Source of the DNA: Roseiarcus sp963751165
GTDB lineage: Bacteria; Pseudomonadota; Alphaproteobacteria; Rhizobiales; Beijerinckiaceae
NCBI GenBank assembly: GCA_963751165.1
Contig: CAVVTP010000022.1
Location: 105,033 to 169,032 of the forward strand
Length of the DNA: 64,000 nt
Direction of reading: 5' to 3'
Shown here: one piece after another, positions 53,435 to 62,854 of the stretch
How the letters are laid out: each line of letters begins with the position of its first letter
How positions within the stretch are numbered: position 1 is the first letter of the stretch
Made by a program: the position numbers and the translations under genes
Notes under the pieces: model-generated
The model's database searches: none
Told to the model about the DNA's origin: nothing
The model's input: the letters and a program-made list of their open reading frames with translations, nothing else

Positions 53435-54494
53435 TCAACATGGATTGAGCGGACCTTCGCCCGCGAGATAGCGACGCACTTCCTCGGCGGCGGCCTCCGC
53501 GGCGCGCCTGGCGGTTTTAATCGAGGCCCCGGCGATATGCGGCGTCAGCGTCACGTTCTCGAGTTCGCAGCAGTTCCAGATCTGTCGGCGTTGGTTCGAC
53601 TGCAAAAGTTTCCAGCGCGGCGCCGCGCAGGTGATTGGACTTGAGCGCTTCCGTGAGTGCGTCATAGTCGACCATCGGACCGCGGGCGGTGTTGACGAAA
53701 TAGGCGCCCTTGCGCATCGCGGCGAACTGCTCGCGGCCGATGAAGCCCCGCGTCTCCTCGGTTACGCGCGCGTGCAGCGTGACAACGCCGCTCTCTCGAA
53801 GGAGCTGGTCCAGTCCGACGTGACGGACGCCGTCGCCTGCGTCCGTCGCCGAGAGCTGTACGTAGGGGTCGGCGACAAGAATCCGGCAGCCGAATGCTTT
53901 CAGGAGGCGAACGACTTTCGTGCCGATATGGCCGTAGCCGATCACCCCGACCGTCATTTCGGAAAGTTCCTCACCCGTCAGGTCGACCCGGTAGAGGTCA
54001 CCCCGCCAGACGCCTCTCCGCAGCGCGTCATGGCCGCGGGTGATCAGGCGGGTCTCGGCGATGATGGCCCCGATGGTGAACTCCGCCACGGCAGACGCGT
54101 TCCGCCCAGGCGCGTTGACGACTAGGATGTTTCGCTTCCGGGCAGCATCCATGTCGATATTGACCGGACCCCCGCGCGAGACCGCGATCAGCTTGAGGTT
54201 GGCCAGGCGTTCGAACATCGCCGCCGAAAACGGCGCCAGCTGAGTAACGACGATGTCCGCGTCGTCGACGAAGCGAACGATTTCATCCGCGTCCCCCTGG
54301 TATTCCCTGAGGCCGTCCATTCCGGGCGTCTCGTAGCCGTGTTCCATCGGCTCGTCAGGCCAGGGCATCTCCAAGGTTTCGATCTCGAGCCCGCCATCAC
54401 AGCAGGCGCGGATCGCTTCTTCGAACATCGATGGCAGCATGAAGCGATCGCCGATGATCGCAATCTTCGCTTGCCTTCGGCCAGTTACGCTCAT
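53435..54494 (-). CDS. D-2-hydroxyacid dehydrogenase, one frameshift
   Basis: Starts at ATG 54494 (MSVTGRRQAKIAIIGDRFML), overlapping the kinase stop (ATGA). NAD fold GVIGYGHIGTKVVRLLKAFG, conserved NTARGPMVDYDALTEALKSN, and LAVSRGG-like AVSRGGPVNIDMDAARKRN. After AALETFAVEPTPTDLELL the frame shifts by one base near 53565, and ELENVTLTPHIAGASIKTAR with the catalytic His finishes at 53435 (LAGEGPLNPC). Conceptual length about 352 aa. It belongs to the phosphoglycerate/hydroxypyruvate dehydrogenase superfamily and probably handles a hydroxyacid from the same sugar pathway. Confidence 0.8.
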
Positions 54495-56056
54495 GGCCGA
54501 TCCTCGCGCCTCAACTCGGAAAGCCTGGCCCAGGTGGGGGCCATGTCGTCGCGCACTCTGCGATAGATCGAAAACAGCTCTGCATATTGCTTGGATAGGG
54601 TGGGCTCGGGCGGCGTCGCCGCTCCGAGCGACGGGGAGGCCCAGTCTGCGGCGCAAGCGGCCACGTCCGGATAGGCCCCGATGCAGGCCGCGGCCATCAT
54701 TGCGGCGCCAGCGGACCCGAGCTCCTCGCGTTTCGAGCCTCGCACCTGACAGTCGAGCGCCGACGCGACAATCACTCGCAAGGCAGAAGAGCGCGCTGCA
54801 CCGCCTCCGAGCCGCACCTCCTCAGGCGCCGATCCTGACGCTGCGTAGCAGTCGCGGGCCGCGAAGCCGAGGCCCTCGTAGACTGCGCGGACAAGGCCAA
54901 GGAAGCCGATGCGGCTTGACAGGCCGATGAATTGCGCCCGAGCGTTGGGATCAAGAAAAGGGCCGCGCTCGCCGGATTCGAGAATATAGGGATGAAAGAT
55001 GGCCTGTCCCGGAGGCGCGGCGAGAATCTTCGCATCGAGCCCGTTCAGCAACGTCTTGCGACTCATTCGCGCGCCGGCGAGCTCCGCCGCTTCGCATGCG
55101 ATGTCGAGGATCCAATCAATGTTGAGGGTCGCAGCCATGTTCGACTGCAACGACGCGCAGGCGCCGTCAATCGGGAGGCACATCGTGTACCCGGAGCGCG
55201 CCTCATTCAGGATGACCTCGGCCGCGTTCGCCGCATAGCGCATGTGCATCCCGGTCGAACCGAAGATCGAGAAGCCCACCTGCCCTGTTGGGTCGTAAAG
55301 GCCGCCGGCCAAGGCCGTGCAGGCGACGTCGACGTAGCCCAGCGTCACCGGCAGGCCCTGCGGCAAGCCGGTCGCGGTGGCGGCCGCCGCCGACAAGGGA
55401 TGGCTTTGCCGCGAGCCCTCGACGATCGGCGGCAAGAGCCGGACGCAATCGCCTATTCCCATCCACTCGAGAATCTCGGGTCTATAGGAGCGTGACCGGA
55501 AATCGCCGAAGGTGAACATGCCTTCCGAAGGGTCCGCGGCCCGCTCTCCGGTCAGCCGGAAATAAAGCCAATCTTTGCAGTGAAAGCATGTCGACGAGCT
55601 CGCCAGACGCTCGGGCTGGTGGCGTTTCATCCACGCCATTTGCGAAGAGGCCATGCAGGCGTTGACGCCCGAGCCCGTCAACTGATAGTGCCGCTGAGCC
55701 GCTTCGGTCCGGCGATATTGCGCGACGATGCCTGCAGCCCGCGAATCGAGCCAGAGCAGGCCACCGCCGACCGGCTCCCCTGAGGCATCGACCAGCCAGC
55801 AGCCGTCGCCCTGAGCGGTGATCGACAACGCCGCAGCGCGCGCGGGGAGGTCCGGAACGCGATCGCCGAGTTCGACCAATGTCTCTGCGCAGTCGCACCA
55901 GGTGCGCGCCATGTCCTGTTCAATTCGCCCGCCACCGAGGTTGTCATAGGCATTCGCGCGGGCTGCGACGTCGACCTGTTCGCCAGACAATGTAAACGCA
56001 ACCGCCTTGAGAACGGACGTTCCCGCGTCCACGCCGATCAAGAGGTCGCGTGTCAT
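54491..56056 (-). CDS. FGGY-family carbohydrate kinase (EryA-like)
   Basis: 521 aa, intact. N-lobe MTRDLLIGVDAGTSVLKAVA with the phosphate-binding DAGTS; ITAQGDGCWLVDASGEPVGG, CKDWLYFRLTGERAADPSEG, VTLGYVDVACTALAGGLYDP and GSTGMHMRYA follow, with the C-lobe GLGFAARDCYAASGSAPEEV and LGGGAARSSALR. From memory it is closest to erythritol kinases (EryA) of Brucella and rhizobia. It would phosphorylate the imported polyol. The start lies 23 nt after the stop of the adjacent ATPase gene. Confidence 0.85.
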   Translation of the reverse strand: MTRDLLIGVDAGTSVLKAVAFTLSGEQVDVAARANAYDNLGGGRIEQDMARTWCDCAETLVELGDRVPDLPARAAALSITAQGDGCWLVDASGEPVGGGLLWLDSRAAGIVAQYRRTEAAQRHYQLTGSGVNACMASSQMAWMKRHQPERLASSSTCFHCKDWLYFRLTGERAADPSEGMFTFGDFRSRSYRPEILEWMGIGDCVRLLPPIVEGSRQSHPLSAAAATATGLPQGLPVTLGYVDVACTALAGGLYDPTGQVGFSIFGSTGMHMRYAANAAEVILNEARSGYTMCLPIDGACASLQSNMAATLNIDWILDIACEAAELAGARMSRKTLLNGLDAKILAAPPGQAIFHPYILESGERGPFLDPNARAQFIGLSSRIGFLGLVRAVYEGLGFAARDCYAASGSAPEEVRLGGGAARSSALRVIVASALDCQVRGSKREELGSAGAAMMAAACIGAYPDVAACAADWASPSLGAATPPEPTLSKQYAELFSIYRRVRDDMAPTWARLSELRREDRP

Positions 56057-56079
56057 CGCCTGGTCCTTGCCGATTTACG

Positions 56080-57219
56080 TCATTGGGCAGACGCCAGGCC
56101 ATGGGAGACCGCGGCTCCGGACCCGGCGTCGAACACATGCAGATCCGCGGCAGCGAAGTGATAAGCGACGATATCGCCGGCCTTGACCCTAACCGGAGAA
56201 TGGGTCACCGCGACCATCAGCCGCCCCGCGACGCCGATCGCCAGATGGCTCTGGTCGCCCAGCCACTGGTTCGAAACGACTGGAGCCTCGTTCGATCCGC
56301 CGCCTAGCCGCACAGCGTGCGGCCGAACGCCGATAATCGCTCTGTCCCGCTTGCCGATCGCCGCTCTGACGCAGGGCGGCATGTCCGATTGGACATAGGT
56401 GAGCGTCGGACCGCCTTGGACGACGAAGGAAATCGTGTCGGCGTTGACGACGGTCGCGTCGAACACGTTCATCGGCGGTTCGCCGACAAATGTCGCAACG
56501 AAAAGATTTGCCGGCCGTTCGCGCAGTTCTTTTGGATTGGCGAACTGCTGGAGCACTCCCTCCTCCATCACAGCGATGCGGTCAGCGAGCGCGTTCGCTT
56601 CGGTCTGGTCGTGGGTGACGAAAATTGATGTCATGCCGCGCTCAACCAGGAAACTCTTCAGCCGGCCCCGCAGCACGGCGCGAAGCTGCGGCTCGAGCTG
56701 CCCCATTGGTTCGTCAAGCAAGTAAAGGTCAGCATTGCGCACCAGAGCGCGCGCAAGCGAAGCGCGTTGCTGCTGTCCGCCGGAAATCGAAGAGGGATAG
56801 CGGTCGAGGATCTTGTCGATCTCGACAAGAGCCGCGATCTGCTGGACGGCGCGTTGGACCTCTTTGTGCGGTAAACGAGCGCTCTTCAGAGCGAAGGCGA
56901 TGTTATCGCCAACGGTGAGCGGCGGGTAGAGGGAGTAGCCTTCGAAGGCCATGGTGACGCCGCGCTGCGAGGGCGGAAGCTTGTCGATGCGGCGGCCCGC
57001 GAGCTTGATTTCGCCGCCCGTAACCTCTTCGAAGCCGGCGATCATGCGGAGGGTCGAGGTCTTGCCGCAACCCGACGAACCGAGCAGTGCGACGATTTCT
57101 CCCTTGTTGACCTCCATGCGCAATGCCTTGACGGCATGGACCGGCGGTTTGCCTCGTCGCTGATAGATCTTATCGACATTATGGATCGAGAGTGCCACGT
57201 CAGCCACGATCGGTCTCAC
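56080..57219 (-). CDS. ABC transporter ATPase, MalK/UgpC type (second of pair)
   Basis: 379 aa. Walker A LLGSSGCGKTSTLRMIAGFE, signature SSISGGQQQRASLARALVRN, Walker B LYLLDEPMGQLEPQLRAVLR, switch His FVTHDQTEANALADRIAVME, and a C-terminal TOBE-like regulatory part from about residue 240. The Q-loop is unusual: VTMAFEGYSLYPPLTVGDN has Glu where MalK-type proteins have Gln. Overlaps the other ATPase gene by 4 nt (ATGA). Part of the CUT1 importer. Confidence 0.92.
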   Translation of the reverse strand: MRPIVADVALSIHNVDKIYQRRGKPPVHAVKALRMEVNKGEIVALLGSSGCGKTSTLRMIAGFEEVTGGEIKLAGRRIDKLPPSQRGVTMAFEGYSLYPPLTVGDNIAFALKSARLPHKEVQRAVQQIAALVEIDKILDRYPSSISGGQQQRASLARALVRNADLYLLDEPMGQLEPQLRAVLRGRLKSFLVERGMTSIFVTHDQTEANALADRIAVMEEGVLQQFANPKELRERPANLFVATFVGEPPMNVFDATVVNADTISFVVQGGPTLTYVQSDMPPCVRAAIGKRDRAIIGVRPHAVRLGGGSNEAPVVSNQWLGDQSHLAIGVAGRLMVAVTHSPVRVKAGDIVAYHFAAADLHVFDAGSGAAVSHGLASAQ

Positions 57220-58310
57220 AACTCGAGCGGCGCTATGCGGCGGCCGGTTTGGGCGTCGAATAAGAGGATGGCGCTTGGGTCGAAGCGCCCGTGCGCTGGC
57301 CCATGCCGGCGCGGTTCCTCATCCGTGCCCGCTTCCGAGGCGATCAGTTCGCATCCGTCATGAGTGCGGAGGAGAAGGAGCGTTTTTTCGTTCAGGGGCG
57401 TCACTGCGACGACGTCAATCGGGAAAGCGTCAGGCGAGGGAACGTCGTCAACGATGATGGCCTCCGGCCTTAGACCCAGCATGCAGGGTCGACCCGCCGC
57501 GGGTTCGAACGCGATAGGGATCGGGAGAACGCATCCTGCGAAATGTACGATCAGCCCCTCGGGTCGGATCAGCGGCTCAACCGGCACGAGATTGATGCTC
57601 GGATCACCAAACAGGCGCGCCACGCCGATGCTTGCGGGGTTGCGATAAATTTCAGCGGGCGTCGCAACTTGAGCGAATGCTGCGTCGATCAGGATCGCGA
57701 TGCGATCTCCTATGGCCATTGCCTCCTTGTAGTCCTGAGTCACGTAGAGCGCGGTGGCGCCGGAATTCTTGAGGAGAGTCGGCAATTCGAGCCGCATCTC
57801 GTAGCGCAGTTTGGCGTCGACGTTCCGCAACGGATCGTCGAGCAGGAGGATCTTCGGGTCCGCGACCAGCGCGCGGGCCAACGCGGTGCGTTGCTTTTGG
57901 CCGTTGGAAAGTTCCCGTGGCTCGTGGGCAAGCACATGCTCGATCTTTAGGAGCGTGGCGATCTTCCGAACCTTTTCTTCGATCATATTCCGCGCCATTC
58001 GACGCGCAGTGAGAGCGCTCGCGACATTGTCGAACGCCGACATGTGCGGAAACAAAGCAAAATTCTGAAACGCCATTCCCACGCCGCGCTTTTCCGGCGC
58101 TGCATCGGTCACATCCTGCCCCGCGAGCATGATCGATCCGAAATCCGGGAACTCGACGCCAGCCACGAGCCGGAGCAGCACGGTCTTGCCTGAGCCCGAT
58201 GGACCAAACACGCAAACAATCTCGCCACGGTCGAGCTCGAGCGACACGTCGTTCAAAACGACATTGCCGCGGAAGCTCTTTCCAACGCTCTGGATCGCCA
58301 GCTGAGCCAT
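57216..58310 (-). CDS. ABC transporter ATPase, MalK/UgpC type (first of pair)
   Basis: 364 aa. Walker A VFGPSGSGKTVLLRLVAGVE, Q-loop GVGMAFQNFALFPHMSAFDN, signature RELSNGQKQRTALARALVAD, and a C-terminal TOBE-like domain. The Walker B reads ILLLDDPLRNVDAKLRYEMR with Asp instead of the catalytic Glu, and the switch region YVTQDYKEAMAIGDRIAIL has Gln for His. With its partner, which has the complementary changes, it should form an asymmetric heterodimer. Overlaps its neighbour by 4 nt; the gap to the permease is 3 nt. Confidence 0.92.
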   Translation of the reverse strand: MAQLAIQSVGKSFRGNVVLNDVSLELDRGEIVCVFGPSGSGKTVLLRLVAGVEFPDFGSIMLAGQDVTDAAPEKRGVGMAFQNFALFPHMSAFDNVASALTARRMARNMIEEKVRKIATLLKIEHVLAHEPRELSNGQKQRTALARALVADPKILLLDDPLRNVDAKLRYEMRLELPTLLKNSGATALYVTQDYKEAMAIGDRIAILIDAAFAQVATPAEIYRNPASIGVARLFGDPSINLVPVEPLIRPEGLIVHFAGCVLPIPIAFEPAAGRPCMLGLRPEAIIVDDVPSPDAFPIDVVAVTPLNEKTLLLLRTHDGCELIASEAGTDEEPRRHGPAHGRFDPSAILLFDAQTGRRIAPLEL

Positions 58311-58313
58311 CGT

Positions 58314-59171
58314 CTAGCCCTTCACCGCGCCCAGCGAGAGACCCTCGACGAGATAGCGCTGCGCATAGAGCGCAAGCGCAAGCGTCGGCGTCGCGGAGAG
58401 AACGATCGCCGCGGCGATTTGACCATACTGAATGCCGGACGCGGTGACGAAAGCGAGCGCGCCGACTGTCACCGGTTGTTTTCCTGCGGAGGCCAAAATG
58501 AGCGCAAAAACGAAGTTGTTCCAGCAGAAGATGAAGGCAAGCAGGCCCGCTGCGGCGATCCCAGGCCCGGCAAGCGGCACGGCGATGCGCGTGAACGCGC
58601 TCCACCAGGAGTGCCCGGCGACCCGGTATGCGTGCTCGATGTCGGGAGAGATGTCCTCGAAATATCCACGCACGATCCACAAAATCAGAGGCAATGCAAT
58701 CAGCTGATAAACCCAGATGAGACCGGTGTATGTGTCGGTCAGTCCGAGCTGTTGGAAATAAAGCGACAGGGGTAGCAGCACCAGGAGCGGCGGCGCAAAG
58801 CGAAACGAGAGGAGGGTGAAGGCGATATCCTCGCCGAGACGGAACTTGAACCGGGCGAAGGCGTAAGCCGCGGGCACTCCGAGGACGAGCGCGATGGCGA
58901 CCGATATCGTAGACAGGAGAACGCTGTTCCAGAGGTTCTTCGTAAAGGCGATATCGAGATTGCCTGCAGTCGTCGCGAGCTGACCGCTGATGAGCGCCTG
59001 GTAATTGGAGAGGGTCGGCGTGAAAATCGGGCTTGGCGGAATGCGCAGGATCTCCTCATTCGTCTGGAACGACATGAGGAAGATCCAAAAGATCGGAAAC
59101 AGGAAAAAGACGACGATTAGCGCGAGCGCCAGTGCTTTCAGCGCACGTTCAATGACGGAAGCACGGTCCAT
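58314..59171 (-). CDS. CUT1 sugar ABC permease (MalG type)
   Basis: 285 aa from ATG 59171, with GGAGGGATAGG directly upstream. Six membrane helices, e.g. LALALIVVFFLFPIFWIFLM, VAIALVLGVPAAYAFARFKF, APPLLVLLPLSLYFQQLGLT and LLAFIFCWNNFVFALILASA. The EAA loop is YRVAGHSWWSAFTRIAVPLA GPGI (residues about 195-218), which contacts the ATPase. Follows the other permease by 14 nt. Confidence 0.92.
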   Translation of the reverse strand: MDRASVIERALKALALALIVVFFLFPIFWIFLMSFQTNEEILRIPPSPIFTPTLSNYQALISGQLATTAGNLDIAFTKNLWNSVLLSTISVAIALVLGVPAAYAFARFKFRLGEDIAFTLLSFRFAPPLLVLLPLSLYFQQLGLTDTYTGLIWVYQLIALPLILWIVRGYFEDISPDIEHAYRVAGHSWWSAFTRIAVPLAGPGIAAAGLLAFIFCWNNFVFALILASAGKQPVTVGALAFVTASGIQYGQIAAAIVLSATPTLALALYAQRYLVEGLSLGAVKG

Positions 59172-59185
59172 CCTATCCCTCCTGC

Positions 59186-60101
59186 TCAGGCCTGGCCGCG
59201 CGCGCGTTCGCGCAGCTTCAGCCATTGTTTGACGAACACGTTGGACAGCGCGTAGGTGATCGCCCAGAGGATAATGAGCAACGCCGCGGACTTCCCGACA
59301 TTCGTGTACTGATAGAATTCGAGATAGGCGCGCACCTGGAAAACAAGCAGCGTGTTTCCGGGACCTCCCTGTGTCATCGGATAGATGATGTCGAATTGCT
59401 GAATCGAGTTCGAGCAGTCGGAACAGCGCCGCCGTGACGATGTAAGGCATCAGCATCGGCAGCGTGATGCGAGTAAAGACAAACCGGCGCGGAACGCCGT
59501 CGAGGGCGGCGGCCTCGAACGGTTGTTTGGGCAGCGATCGAAGGCCGGCGAGCAGGAGGATCATGATGAAGGGCGTGTAAACCCACACGTCGACCAGCAC
59601 GACCGTAAACAGCGCGGTATGCGGATCGGACGCCCATCTGAAGTCCTTCACGCCGAGCGACTGCACCAGATACGAAAGGATCCCGAAGTTCGGGTTCGTC
59701 ATCAGCTTCCACATTAGCGCCGCGATCGCCGGCGCAGTCATCAGGGGGAGCAGGAGCAGGATGGAAATCGCATTGTTGAGGCGCGTGCGCCGTTGAAGGA
59801 GCAGCGCGATCGAAAGCCCGAAGACGAGCTCGACCCCAACCGTGAAGACGGTGTACTCGATCGAGACCCTGACCGTGTTCCAAAATTCGGGATCGGTCAG
59901 GAAATTGATATAATTGTTGAACCAGATGAAGCCCTTGAGCGCAGGCAAATTCAGGCGGTAGCGAAGCATCGAATAATAGATGGCCGTCAGGAACGGCACG
60001 AGAATCCCGATGCAGACGATGAGCGCCGGCAGGCTCAAGATGTAGGGCAGCATGTTGATCTTGCGACGGCGGGCTACGGCCTGAGGCGCAAGCGCGGTCA
60101 T
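59186..60101 (-). CDS. CUT1 sugar ABC permease (MalF type), one frameshift
   Basis: Starts ATG 60101 (MTALAPQAVARRRKINMLPY). Membrane helices include ILSLPALIVCIGILVPFLTA and ISILLLLPLMTAPAIAALMW; the EAA loop is FEAAALDGVPRRFVFTRITL. After AALFRLLELDS the frame is lost near 59412, where removing one A (GAAC to GAC) restores LLDSIQQFDIIYPMTQGGPG and VFQVRAYLEFYQYTNVGKSA, with the last helix LLIILWAITYALSNVFV and stop at 59186. Conceptual length about 304 aa. Without the correction the frame would run into the second permease, which is not biologically sensible. Confidence 0.85.
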
Positions 60102-60175
60102 GTTCCAAGCTCCACAGAATTGGAGGGTCGAAAGCAGCGGAGCCGCTTCCGACCCCTGTTTCGTCGGGGTGGAGA

Positions 60176-61615
60176 TCAGCCGAGGCCGGCGTCCTGGAGC
60201 TGCTTGTTGATCGAGGCGGCGAGCTGATCGAGGCCCTCATCGACCGGCACTTCCTTGCCGACCATCTTCTGCAGCGTCTCAGCCCACTGGGTTGTCACGT
60301 CGAAGAACAAGGGCTGCGGGGTGAAGTAGATCCTCGCGCCGGGAGAAGAGGCCTCGTACTGGGCAAGGTAGCCATTGTAGGATTTGTCAATGCGGCCGCG
60401 GAAGTCCGGGTCTTTCCACACCGAGTTGCGGACCGGATTGACGAAGTCCATCTTGCGTGCGCCGAACATGTCATGCTCGGTCGAAGAAGCCCATTGCATG
60501 AAGTACCAAGCCGCGTCCTTCTGCGTGCCGAAGGAGTTCATGGCAAGCGACCAGATCCACACGTTCGGCGTCGGCGCCTTCGCCGCCGGATTAGCCGCAA
60601 AAGCGTGGAACCCGAGATTGCCTGCTTCCTTGTTGTCTCCGCCATCCATGAAATAGCCGAGGATATCCGCGTCGAAGATCGTCGCCGAAGCTCCGGCGCC
60701 CAGATCCGTTCCCACCTGATACCAAGTGTAGGTCGACCAGTTCTTTGGTCCGGAATCCTGGATCATCTTGACCCACATCTTGTGATAGTTCTTCAACTCC
60801 TTCGTGTTCATGGCGGCTTTGAGCTTCGCGCCGTCCACTGTAAAGTCACGTTGGCCGTAGTTCGAATAGCCCGATAGGAACCCCGGGTGGATTGTCGCCC
60901 AGGAGCGCGAGCCGCGAACGCCGATGCCGTATGGCCCGCCGAGATCCTTGGTCAGCTTGGCCGCGCCTTCCATGAGATCAGGGAGATTCTTGGGCGGTTG
61001 CACGCCGGCCTTCTCGTACATCTTTCTGTTGTAGGTGATCGAGTTGAGCTCGAACCCCCAAGGGATGCACCACTGCTTCGCGTCTTTCGACCCGAGTTCG
61101 CCTCCAGGAACGCCGTTCCACGCGGTCGAAGCGCGCAGGCCGGGAAGCACGTCGTCCCAAGCGTAGCTGGGATTGGTCTTCGCCGGATCCTTGATCCACT
61201 GGTTGAGGTCTTCGATCCAGCCGGCTGGGCCATAGGTCCAGGTCATATAGGCGCCCGTCATGAAGGCGTCGTACTGGCTGGACTTCGAAGAAAGCGCCGC
61301 AGTCACCTTATCGAAGTAGACATCCTCGGGGAAGATGTCATAGGTCACCTCCATTCCCGTCAGGGTCTTGAAGTTCGGCAGGTCGGCGATCATCGCGTCG
61401 GCGTAGGGATGCTTGTTCAAAAGCAGGTGAATCTTCTTTCCGGAGTACTTCTTCCAGTCGAAGTCCGCGGCCAGCGCGCGGGTCCCGGCGGCATTGAGCA
61501 GGAAATTGGCGCTGGCCGCCGTGATGCCAAGCCTGCCCGCCCCGGCCATCAGCTCGCGTCGGCTGACACGGCCCGCCTTGAACGCCGTAAAAAAATCATT
61601 CGCCTTGTCGCTCAT
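60176..61615 (-). CDS. Sugar ABC transporter substrate-binding protein, Tat-type signal
   Basis: 479 aa from ATG 61615, with GGAGAGAG upstream. The N-terminus FKAGRVSRRELMAGAGRLG carries an SRRE twin-arginine-like motif and a hydrophobic stretch ending AGTRALAADFDW. The mature protein is a family 1 solute-binding protein (KYSGKKIHLLLNKHPYADAM, PEDVYFDKVTAALSSKSSQY, YNRKMYEKAGVQPPKNLPDL, FMQWASSTEHDMFGARKMDF). Its start overlaps the regulator stop (ATGA). It captures the polyol/sugar for the CUT1 permeases downstream. Confidence 0.92.
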   Translation of the reverse strand: MSDKANDFFTAFKAGRVSRRELMAGAGRLGITAASANFLLNAAGTRALAADFDWKKYSGKKIHLLLNKHPYADAMIADLPNFKTLTGMEVTYDIFPEDVYFDKVTAALSSKSSQYDAFMTGAYMTWTYGPAGWIEDLNQWIKDPAKTNPSYAWDDVLPGLRASTAWNGVPGGELGSKDAKQWCIPWGFELNSITYNRKMYEKAGVQPPKNLPDLMEGAAKLTKDLGGPYGIGVRGSRSWATIHPGFLSGYSNYGQRDFTVDGAKLKAAMNTKELKNYHKMWVKMIQDSGPKNWSTYTWYQVGTDLGAGASATIFDADILGYFMDGGDNKEAGNLGFHAFAANPAAKAPTPNVWIWSLAMNSFGTQKDAAWYFMQWASSTEHDMFGARKMDFVNPVRNSVWKDPDFRGRIDKSYNGYLAQYEASSPGARIYFTPQPLFFDVTTQWAETLQKMVGKEVPVDEGLDQLAASINKQLQDAGLG

Positions 61616-62643
61616 TGCTCTCTCCTTTGTTTCCTTTTCGAACGCCATTGTTTTCCTACGCCGTCAGGTTCTCCGCCTGCTTTCATTTTCGCGAGTATCC
61701 TCGCTGTTCTTTCATCGGTGATCAGACCATGGAGCAGTTCGCTGCCGAGCACGGCCCGGATCGCGTCGATCTTCAATCGTCCTCCCGCCACCGCGACCGT
61801 CGGGCGCCGAGCAATGTCCGCCGCCGGCATCGAGAGCGCGCGGGCGGAAATGCCGCTGTCGATCACTTCGCCTCGCGCCGAAAACATGTGGCCGAGCAGT
61901 TCGCCGACGGCGCCGAGCCGGCGCGCGTCATCGAACTCGTCCTTCTCCACGAGCCCCGTGGACAGGATCGACGCGTCGTCGCCGAGCGTTCCGACGCCGA
62001 CCAGCCGCAACGTCGACTCAACCCCGAGTTTGAAGACGTCGGCGACGCCGCGCTGCTCGAGAAACACCGTCTTGTCATCGATCGTGTTGGCGAAGAACGG
62101 CAGGGGCAGGACGTAGGCTGCTGCGTTCGTGCGTTCGGCGAGACGGTGGATGACATCAAAGGGGGTCGTGACGTATCGGCGCGTCATGCCGCCAAGCAAT
62201 GAAACGAGCTTAAGTTCGGGAACATCCATGCGCGGCAGCATGTCGACGCAGGCGGCAAGCGTTCTCCCGTGCCCGACCCCGATCGCCCTGTGGGTCCCCC
62301 TCTCGATCGCCAGACGGAGGAACCGGCCGCCCGCGAGGCCCAGCGTGCGAAGCGGCAACGGATCGTCGTCGAGATCGGGAGCGACGACGCATTCGCGAAG
62401 TTTGTACCTCCGCCGCAATTCGTCTTCGAGCTCCATGCAGGTCGCGACCGGAGCGTCAATAGTGACACGAACGAGGCCTAGGCGATTGGCGCGCGCAATG
62501 AGCCTGTGCGCCTTGACGCTGGGTATATTGAGTCGTTTCGCCACCTCCCCCTGCTTCAACCCTGCTCCGTAATAGAGCCAGGCTGCGCGAGCGCAGAGCT
62601 CTTCCTCCGCATCATAGGGGGGCGACAGCACGTCGAGCGTCAA
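61612..62643 (-). CDS. SorC-family sugar-binding regulator (EryD-like)
   Basis: 343 aa. N-terminal HTH EELCARAAWLYYGAGLKQGE and VAKRLNIPSVKAHRLIARAN, then the SorC/DeoR effector domain (IGVGHGRTLAACVDMLPRMD, VSLLGGMTRRYVTTPFDVIH, YVLPLPFFANTIDDKTVFLE, GVGTLGDDASIL, and ALSMPAADIARRPTVAVAGG). SorC regulators such as EryD bind a phosphorylated sugar and control their own catabolic operon. First gene of the minus-strand operon; the AT-rich region upstream is shared with the divergent aldolase. Confidence 0.9.
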   Translation of the reverse strand: MTLDVLSPPYDAEEELCARAAWLYYGAGLKQGEVAKRLNIPSVKAHRLIARANRLGLVRVTIDAPVATCMELEDELRRRYKLRECVVAPDLDDDPLPLRTLGLAGGRFLRLAIERGTHRAIGVGHGRTLAACVDMLPRMDVPELKLVSLLGGMTRRYVTTPFDVIHRLAERTNAAAYVLPLPFFANTIDDKTVFLEQRGVADVFKLGVESTLRLVGVGTLGDDASILSTGLVEKDEFDDARRLGAVGELLGHMFSARGEVIDSGISARALSMPAADIARRPTVAVAGGRLKIDAIRAVLGSELLHGLITDERTARILAKMKAGGEPDGVGKQWRSKRKQRREQ

Positions 62644-62854
62644 AGTCGTCGTCTCCCCTGTTATTTTTTTCTTAGGTTGATATTTTTTTCATGATGCTAT
62701 GATGGTGTCAAGGGGCGATAAGTCCGCAACCGTGCGCCTGGCCGCTCGGGAAAGGAGGACTGCCCCGTGAACCGCGCCGCCCAAACGAGGCGGGAGTTTA
62801 AAGGCCGCTCCGTGGTCGGTAGGCAGACAAACGCAAGCCCAAGGATGAGGATCG
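62644..62854. promoter_or_regulatory. Divergent promoter/operator region
   Basis: The 211-nt gap between the SorC gene and the aldolase is markedly AT-rich at 62661-62705. On the plus strand TTGATA (62677) and TATGAT (62698) are spaced 15 nt, slightly short for a sigma-70 promoter. An interrupted dyad TTGATA...TGTCAA spans 62677-62711, with an inner near-palindrome CATGATGCTATGATG. This is the obvious place for the SorC protein to bind. An AAGGAGG followed by GTG at 62768 opens an 83-codon frame of unknown meaning. Confidence 0.45.

Noticed and set aside
58314..60101. A single 595-residue fused ABC permease
   Set aside because: The junction region has no membrane helices and the missing end of the first permease is found in the next frame, so it is two genes with one indel.
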